Below, one piece after another: positions 58,862 through 64,000 of a stretch of 64,000 nucleotides of DNA. Under the pieces are notes generated by a model. It was not told where the DNA came from, ran no database searches, and worked only from the letters and a program-made list of their open reading frames with translations. A program made the position numbers and the translations under genes. Where the stretch lies: assembly GCA_913776615.1 (NCBI GenBank), contig CAJYPK010000019.1:141295-205294 (forward strand), written 5' to 3'. Source of the DNA: an uncultured Hymenobacter sp. (GTDB lineage: Bacteria > Bacteroidota > Bacteroidia > Cytophagales > Hymenobacteraceae). The first letter of the stretch is position 1. Each line of letters starts with the position of its first letter.

Positions 58862-60226
58862 GTGCAAGCTCAACCTCATCAGATAAATTTTCGCACCGGC
58901 GCGTCCATCGTGATTGCCAACATGGTCGGCACCGGCGTTTTCACCAGCCTGGGTTTTCAAGTGCTAGGTATCCAAAGCGGCTTCGCGCTGCTGATGCTGT
59001 GGGCGGTGGGGGGCCTCATTGCCCTGTGCGGGGCCGTGAGCTACGGTGAGCTGGCGGCGGCCATGCCCCGCTCGGGCGGCGAGTATCACTACCTCAGTCA
59101 AATCTACCACCCGGCGCTGGGCTTTTTGTCGGGCTGGGTATCGGCCACGGTGGGGTTTGCCGCGCCCACGGCCTTGGCGGCCCTGGCGCTGGCCCGCTAC
59201 GCCCAGAGCGTGTGGCCCTGGCTGGCCACGCCGGTCGGTTCCGGGAGCGGCTACACGTACGCCACTGGGTTGGCGGTGGCCGTGGTGCTGGGGCTGGCCC
59301 TGGTGCACGGCCGCAGCACCCGCGCCGGTAGCCGCTTGCAGGTAATCATCACGGCGTTTAAAGTGCTGGTACTGGTGGCTTTCATCGGGGCTGGCATGGT
59401 AATCGGGCCGGCCCAGCCCATTGCCTTCGTGCCCACTGCGGCGGGCTGGCGGGCGCTGCTCAGTCCTGCTTTTGCCGTGAGCCTGGTGTACGTCAGCTAC
59501 GCCTATTCGGGCTGGAACGCCGCCGTGTACCTCACCGGTGAAATCGAGCGCCCGCAGCGCAACCTCTCGCGCATTCTGCTTACCGGTACGGCCGTGGTGC
59601 TGCTCTTGTATGTCGGGCTCAACTACGTGTTTCTGCGCGCTACCCCGCTGGCCGTGCTCAAAGGGCAGCTCGAAGTGGGCTACCTGGCGGCGAGCTGGCT
59701 ATTTGGCCCGGTGCTGGGCCGGCTCATGGGGGGCGTTATCGCTGGCCTGCTCGTATCTACCATCAGCGCCATGATTTTCGCCGGCCCCCGCATCGTACAG
59801 ACGATGGGGGAGGACCTGCCCGCCCTGCGCTGGCTGGCCCATCGCAGTCCGGCCGGTATCCCGGTGCGGGCGCTGCTACTGCAAGTAGGTATTACGCTGA
59901 TTTTTATTCTGAAGCCCGACTTCAACGCCGTACTGGTGTACGCGGGCTTCGTGCTCAACCTGTTCACGTTTCTCACCGTGCTGGGCGTGTTTGTGCTGCG
60001 CTGGCGGCGGCCCGGGCTGCCGCGCCCGTATCGCGCCTGGGGGTATCCTTTTACGCCGCTGCTATTCTTGGCCCTTAGCGCCTGGACGCTCGTGTTCATC
60101 ATTCGCGACAAGCCGCAGGAGTCGCTCTACGGCCTGGCTACTGTTGCCAGCGGCCTGCTTATTTACTTCGCGGCGCAAAAAATAGGACCTGCTGCCGACG
60201 TTGCGCCCGCCCGCCCGGTGGAATAA
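58862..60226 (+). CDS. APC family amino acid permease
   Basis: The 454-residue protein has about 12 transmembrane segments. The APC signature is ASIVIANMVGTGVFTSLGF in the first segment, with GAVSYGELAAAMPRSGGEYHYLSQIYHPALGFLSGWV in the second and third, and AYSGWNAAVYLTGEIERPQRNLSRILL. It probably imports amino acids by proton symport. The start GTG 58862 (VQAQPHQINFRTGASIVIANMVGTG) is inferred from the promoter-like box; longer frames upstream lack the family's sequence. Confidence 0.9.
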   Translation: MQAQPHQINFRTGASIVIANMVGTGVFTSLGFQVLGIQSGFALLMLWAVGGLIALCGAVSYGELAAAMPRSGGEYHYLSQIYHPALGFLSGWVSATVGFAAPTALAALALARYAQSVWPWLATPVGSGSGYTYATGLAVAVVLGLALVHGRSTRAGSRLQVIITAFKVLVLVAFIGAGMVIGPAQPIAFVPTAAGWRALLSPAFAVSLVYVSYAYSGWNAAVYLTGEIERPQRNLSRILLTGTAVVLLLYVGLNYVFLRATPLAVLKGQLEVGYLAASWLFGPVLGRLMGGVIAGLLVSTISAMIFAGPRIVQTMGEDLPALRWLAHRSPAGIPVRALLLQVGITLIFILKPDFNAVLVYAGFVLNLFTFLTVLGVFVLRWRRPGLPRPYRAWGYPFTPLLFLALSAWTLVFIIRDKPQESLYGLATVASGLLIYFAAQKIGPAADVAPARPVE

Positions 60227-60279
60227 TTTGTCCCCGCCACTCCTGCCCATCTCCGCCCTAGCCATTCTTTCCTCCTTAA

Positions 60280-61533
60280 ATGCGCCTTGCCCTGTTGCCC
60301 CTGCTGCCGGCTTTTGCCCTGCTGGCTGCCTGTTCCTCTTCCACCACTACCGAAGAGCACGCTACCAAAACCGAAACGATGGCCGATACGGCCAGTAAAG
60401 TAGCCGGCGTAGCCCCCAAGGCCGATACCGCCGCGCCGGCCCAGGCCACGGCCTCCGCCAAGTCCGCTACTCCGGCCCCCGACACTGCCAACGTGCAGAA
60501 CGTAGCTGCCTACCTCGCCGGCCTGGAGCCCAAAGCCGGTACCCCCCTGGCCGAGTTGGCCGCCCAGCCCCGCTGGCAGGCTTTCGCCCAGGATCAGGAA
60601 AAAAGCTGGGCTAAGTACCGCACCACCCACACCGACCGCATGGATAAGTGGGCGGCTACCGAGCTCGATACGGTGCGCCAGGCTACGAATACGCTGTTCT
60701 ACCCCTTCAGCGGCCCCGACTTTCTGAACGCCTACACGCTTTTCCCCACCGCCAGCACCTACGTCATGTTTGGGCTGGAGCCCGTGGGTAGCGTGCCCAG
60801 CCGCGCCAACCTGGCCAACCCGGCCATTCTGCCCGCGGTAAAAAAATCGCTATGGTCGGTGCTGAATTTCAGCTTCTTCCGCACCAACGACATGGCCGTG
60901 GATTTGAAATCGGTTAACCTCGACGGGGCGGTGCCGCTCATTATGCTCTTCGCCGCCCGCACCGGCAACCACGTGCTGGCCGTGCGCCCCGTGCAGCTCG
61001 ACGCCCAGGGGCAGCTTCACGAAGTATCCGATACCACCCGCGCCGCGGGTTCGAAAGCCATCCCCGGGGCCGAGCTCAAATTACAAGCCGCCGATGGCTC
61101 CGAGAAAACCGTCTATTACTTCTCGGCCGACCTCAGCGATTATAAACTCGCTTCCAAAGATGCGCCCCTGAAGTACGTGCGCAGCCTCGGCCCGCTCACC
61201 ACTTACGTGAAGTCGGCCACTTACCTCATGCATAAGAGCTATTTCTCCAAAATCCGCAACTTGGTGCTGGAGCGCAGCAACTACTTGCTGCAAGACGACA
61301 GCGGTATCGCCATGAAGTATTTCCCCAAAAATGCCTGGCAGTTCACCTACTACGGTACCTACCGCCGCCCCATCAACCTTTTCGCCAAGCAGTACCAGCC
61401 CGAGCTCACCGCCGCCTACCACGACACCCTGCGCCGCGCCCGCCCGCTGCCCTTCGGCACCGGCTACAACTGGCGCCAAACCGACAGCAACCTCCTATTA
61501 GCCAAGCGCCGCACGCCCATCGGCAACGAGTAG
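60280..61533 (+). CDS. Hypothetical lipoprotein (417 aa)
   Basis: The signal MRLALLPLLPAFALLAAC has lipobox LAAC at 15-18. A Ser/Thr/Ala/Pro-rich linker (about 19-70) precedes a globular domain: LAELAAQPRWQAFAQDQEKSWAKY, FYPFSGPDFLNAYTLFPTASTYVMFGLEPVG and YTTYVKSATYLMHKSYFSKIRNLVL-like stretches. The order fits a family of Bacteroidota exported proteins of unknown function; no catalytic motif is visible. It would be lipid-anchored outside the cytoplasm. Confidence 0.7.
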   Translation: MRLALLPLLPAFALLAACSSSTTTEEHATKTETMADTASKVAGVAPKADTAAPAQATASAKSATPAPDTANVQNVAAYLAGLEPKAGTPLAELAAQPRWQAFAQDQEKSWAKYRTTHTDRMDKWAATELDTVRQATNTLFYPFSGPDFLNAYTLFPTASTYVMFGLEPVGSVPSRANLANPAILPAVKKSLWSVLNFSFFRTNDMAVDLKSVNLDGAVPLIMLFAARTGNHVLAVRPVQLDAQGQLHEVSDTTRAAGSKAIPGAELKLQAADGSEKTVYYFSADLSDYKLASKDAPLKYVRSLGPLTTYVKSATYLMHKSYFSKIRNLVLERSNYLLQDDSGIAMKYFPKNAWQFTYYGTYRRPINLFAKQYQPELTAAYHDTLRRARPLPFGTGYNWRQTDSNLLLAKRRTPIGNE

Positions 61534-61541
61534 CCCGAACA

Positions 61542-61583
61542 GTAGCTTGGACTTTGTAGTCCGAGCACTCGCGCAGCGAGCAT
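61542..61583 (+). repeat. REP-like element after the lipoprotein gene
   Basis: Head GTAG (61542-61545), hairpin CTTGGACT-TTGT-AGTCCGAG (one G-T pair), then CACTCGCGCAGCGAGCA, whose GCGCAGCGAGCA is shared with the copies at 7582 and 41934. It starts 9 nt after the stop codon. Confidence 0.65.
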
Positions 61584-61722
61584 CCGGCGCTAGGTGTGCC
61601 GACTTGCTACTATCAACAAAAATCCAGTAGGGTAGAAGAGCAAGCAGCGCACTGAGTCCCAAAACCACAACTCGTCAGGCTCCCCCAAAAGAAAAAGGGA
61701 CCAGTGGCGAGGCCACTTTCGA

Positions 61723-61751
61723 AAGGCCGTGATAAAAATTATCACGGCCTT
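61723..61751 (+). terminator. Hairpin before the serine hydrolase gene
   Basis: AAGGCCGTGATAA, loop AAA, TTATCACGGCCTT: a 13-bp perfect stem followed by CCTTATTA. It probably ends upstream transcription and may also shape the leader of the next gene. Confidence 0.65.
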
Positions 61752-61785
61752 CCTTATTATATACAGTACGAAAATGCCCGCATTC

Positions 61786-63036
61786 ATGAAGCCTATCCTG
61801 ATCCTGCTAACCCTGCTATTGACTACCCGCGCCCAAGCGCAGGTACCCCAGGATTCTCCCTTGCTCGACAGCCTGCTCCGCACCAACCCGGCGCTGGCTA
61901 AGGTCCTCAGCCACCCCGCTACGTACCAGCTCCAGCTTATCTACACCCAGATAAACCGCGATGCCCAAAACGTACCGCACTTCACCCAGCACACCTACCA
62001 CCTCAACCCACGCCAGTATTTCAACCCCGCCAGCCTCGTCAAGCTGCCCGTTGCCCTGCTGGCCCTCGAAAAGCTGCGCACCCTGCCCGCTCCCGTTACC
62101 CGGAGCACAATAATGTCCACCGGCGCCGCCGGCCGCTGCCAAACGCCCGTGCCCTTCGCCGCCCCCGCCGATTCCGACCGCCAGGCCACCGTCGGCAACT
62201 ACATCAAGCGGATGCTGCTCGTCAGCGACAACCTCGCGTACAATCGCCTCTACGAGTTTTTGGGCCAAAAAACCATCAACGACCGCCTGCGGCAGCTTGG
62301 CTACTCCGGCAGTCGCATCGTGCGCCGCTTCGCTCCCTGCGATACGGCGGCCAACCGCCGCACCAACCCCGTGGCCTTTCACTCCTTGGCCGGCGACACC
62401 CTTTACCGGCAGCCCGCCCAAACCAACCCCCACACGCCCGCGCCGCCGCTGGGTCCCGTTTTCGCTGGCCGTGCCTATAAAGTCGGCAGCCGCCTCATTC
62501 ACCAGCCCTACGATTTCACCACGGCCAACAATCTCCCCCTGCCCGACGTCACGGCGCTGCTGCAAGCGGCCCTCTTTCCCGACGCTTTTCCCGCCGCCCA
62601 ACGCCCTCGCCTCACCCCCGCCGACCACGCTTTTTTGCGCCAGTATCTCCATCTCACGCCCCACGCCAGCCGCTTTACGCCCTACGCCGCCCCCAAGTAT
62701 TTCGACGCCTACAAAAAGTACCTCTACTACGGCCGTCGCTCCGAGGCCCAGCCCCAGCTCGGCCTGCGCATCTTCAACATCGTGGGCATGTCGCACGGCT
62801 ACCTGGCCGATGTAGCCTACTTCGCCGATTCCCTCCACCAGTCCGAATTCTTGCTCAGCGCCGTCCTCTACGTCAACCAAGATGGTATTATCAATGATGC
62901 CGTCTACGAGTACGACACCATCGGCGAGCCCTTTCTCGCCCAGTTAGGCCAGCTGTTCTACCAGTACGAAGCTCGCCGCCCCCGCCGCTACCGTCCCAAC
63001 CTCTCGCTTTTTTTCGAAAAAGATCCCCGGCCCTGA
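61786..63036 (+). CDS. Serine hydrolase, class A beta-lactamase-like fold
   Basis: From ATG 61786 a signal peptide (MKPILILLTLLLTTRAQAQ) leads into a 416-residue protein. The SxxK motif is in NPASLVKLPVALLALEKL and an SDN motif in LLVSDNLAYNRLYEFLGQ, both characteristic of the class A beta-lactamase/DD-peptidase fold. A KTG box is not obvious (YKVGSRL is a weak candidate). A C-terminal half of about 200 residues is unusual for a beta-lactamase. Periplasmic peptidase or esterase activity is the best guess; antibiotic resistance is not supported. Confidence 0.75.
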   Translation: MKPILILLTLLLTTRAQAQVPQDSPLLDSLLRTNPALAKVLSHPATYQLQLIYTQINRDAQNVPHFTQHTYHLNPRQYFNPASLVKLPVALLALEKLRTLPAPVTRSTIMSTGAAGRCQTPVPFAAPADSDRQATVGNYIKRMLLVSDNLAYNRLYEFLGQKTINDRLRQLGYSGSRIVRRFAPCDTAANRRTNPVAFHSLAGDTLYRQPAQTNPHTPAPPLGPVFAGRAYKVGSRLIHQPYDFTTANNLPLPDVTALLQAALFPDAFPAAQRPRLTPADHAFLRQYLHLTPHASRFTPYAAPKYFDAYKKYLYYGRRSEAQPQLGLRIFNIVGMSHGYLADVAYFADSLHQSEFLLSAVLYVNQDGIINDAVYEYDTIGEPFLAQLGQLFYQYEARRPRRYRPNLSLFFEKDPRP

Positions 63037-63166
63037 ATTTTTTTCAAAAGTCTCCGGTTTGCTAACCGGCTGACTGATAACCCAACCACCTGTTCTCAGT
63101 GCCGCAACAAAAGCGAAGTGCTACGATAAAAGCTAGCGGGTGGTTGCCAGCCCGTCGCATTCGCCG

Positions 63167-63174
63167 TACTTTTG
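63167..63174 (+). promoter_or_regulatory. rRNA promoter P1, -7 box TACTTTTG
   Basis: TACTTTTG with GCACTCCCAA downstream. A TTG lies about 20 nt upstream as -33. Confidence 0.6.
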
Positions 63175-63263
63175 CACTCCCAAATCAAACGGACGAGGGC
63201 GACAAAAAGAGTAACGAATCAAAAATTCGAAAGACTCTTTTTGATTTTCAAAAATCTTTAACG

Positions 63264-63271
63264 TACCTTTG
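63264..63271 (+). promoter_or_regulatory. rRNA promoter P2, -7 box TACCTTTG
   Basis: TACCTTTGCACCCCCAA with TTTTTG 20 nt upstream: both elements of the Bacteroidota consensus. Confidence 0.75.
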
Positions 63272-63369
63272 CACCCCCAATCAGATAAGGGCTCATCGGA
63301 ACCGCCGAAGACCAGAGCAGAAAGTTTTAAAAATTTCTGCTCAAATTTGGAAAGTCAGAAAAAATTACT

Positions 63370-63377
63370 ACCTTTGC
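63370..63377 (+). promoter_or_regulatory. rRNA promoter P3, -7 box TACCTTTG
   Basis: TACCTTTGCACTCCCAA with TTTG about 19 nt upstream. Confidence 0.75.
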
Positions 63378-63539
63378 ACTCCCAATTAAAAAACGGGAAG
63401 CGAAAAAGTTGCAATAGCAATGTGATTCACAGGCTATTGAGAAGTTAAAATCAACTTAAGCGAAGTTGGTTTGGTTCTTGAAAAGAAGAAGATTTATTAA
63501 AAATACCTCCTCTTAATTTTGAAAATCAAAAAAAATTCT

Positions 63540-63547
63540 TACCTTTG
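63540..63547 (+). promoter_or_regulatory. rRNA promoter P4, -7 box TACCTTTG
   Basis: TACCTTTGCACCG with TTTTG about 18-19 nt upstream. Confidence 0.75.
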
Positions 63548-63639
63548 CACCGCGCTTCAATCGGAAGCCGTCGCAGGAAAGCAAAAGCGAAAAAATAAAA
63601 AAAAATCGCTAAAAGTTTTCGGATAAGAAAATTCTTGCA

Positions 63640-63647
63640 TAAATTTG
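63640..63647 (+). promoter_or_regulatory. rRNA promoter P5, -7 box TAAATTTG
   Basis: TAAATTTGCACTCAC with TTTTCG about 19 nt upstream; the promoter nearest the 16S gene. Confidence 0.7.
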
Positions 63648-63878
63648 CACTCACAAACAAGAGCGCTCATCGCAAGAGTTAAAAAGCAGGCTATTGAACT
63701 AGCCACTATGTTGCCTCAATTGGAGGTGACAAACGTTCTTTGAATGACTGGAAAAGACAAATGGTAAGTATGCTTACTTAGTAAGCACAACGTAACATTA
63801 AAAATTAAACTCGTCAAACGACGAGCGAGGACAAGCACTCGACATCAGCCCATGTTCGCATGGGTGTAGGAATATTTT

Positions 63879-64000
<122 letters not shown>

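Larger units (their letters stand above)
63037..63878. other. AT-rich rRNA promoter and leader region
   Basis: This 842-nt stretch between the serine hydrolase and 16S rRNA has no convincing gene and much higher AT content than the coding DNA. It contains five tandem TAnnTTTG promoters (63167, 63264, 63370, 63540, 63640) and leader hairpins near the 16S start, such as CCCATG/CATGGG around 63849-63866. Confidence 0.75.

Noticed and set aside
61816..62880. 354-codon frame antisense to the serine hydrolase
   Set aside because: Gly/Val-rich composition of a shadow frame; the plus-strand frame has SxxK and SDN motifs and a signal peptide.
61786..63036. Beta-lactamase resistance gene
   Set aside because: SxxK and SDN are present, but a clear KTG box is not and the C-terminal half is unlike resistance enzymes.

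Overview
The window is GC-rich, gene-dense bacterial chromosome, most likely from Hymenobacter or a close relative (Bacteroidota, Cytophagales). The signs are a gliding-motility lipoprotein (GldH) behind a RicT/PSP1 protein, a C-terminal type IX secretion sorting domain on a subtilase, many TAnnTTTG (-7) promoters with no obvious Shine-Dalgarno sequences, and the 5' end of a 16S rRNA gene of Bacteroidota type at the right edge. No phage, plasmid or transposase gene was seen. Family assignments come from reading motifs; no database search was run.

Layout. 1-1200: 5' end of trpE with a Trp-rich leader peptide and a terminator hairpin, then a CvfB-like S1 protein. 1400-8560: TonB-domain protein, BamA-like outer-membrane protein, a radical-SAM DNA repair protein and its usual TIGR03915 partner split by an alpha/beta hydrolase, then rfbD. 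8890-13810: MFS transporter and AraC regulator divergent from an AldB-type aldehyde dehydrogenase and a DUF779 gene. 13811-22090: pbpC-birA facing rsfS-ftsH-LUD-lpxH. 22279-30030: zinc alcohol dehydrogenase, secreted subtilase, M57 metalloprotease, ricT-gldH. 30155-38350: flavoprotein disulfide reductase, sucD, a cysteine-synthase-like enzyme, response regulator, adenine deaminase, small exported proteins, cmk. 38436-46570: MBOAT/SGNH acyltransferase pair, ispH, macrodomain, a RimB-RimK-aspartoacylase-like operon, OmpH. 46821-63036: quinone reductase, rhomboid and a neighbour sharing its N-terminal module, two 99-residue disordered proteins, family 10 glycosylhydrolase, proC, tyrosine/glycine-rich exported proteins, tsaB, an APC permease, and a serine hydrolase. 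63037-64000: AT-rich region with five tandem rRNA promoters and the start of 16S rRNA.

The most notable signals lie outside ordinary genes. A dispersed family of REP-like hairpins (GTAG or GTAA head, stem built on AAGC/GCTT, often in inverted pairs) occurs at eight places. One pair lies in frame inside pbpC and appears to encode about 26 residues of its transpeptidase domain; others supply the stop codons of genes. Two more repeat classes (GTCATGCTGAGC palindromes and short 7-11 bp repeat hairpins) mark gene ends. The trpE leader looks like a ribosome-mediated attenuator, and at least four genes have start codons only 4-5 nt after the -7 box, which suggests leaderless mRNAs.
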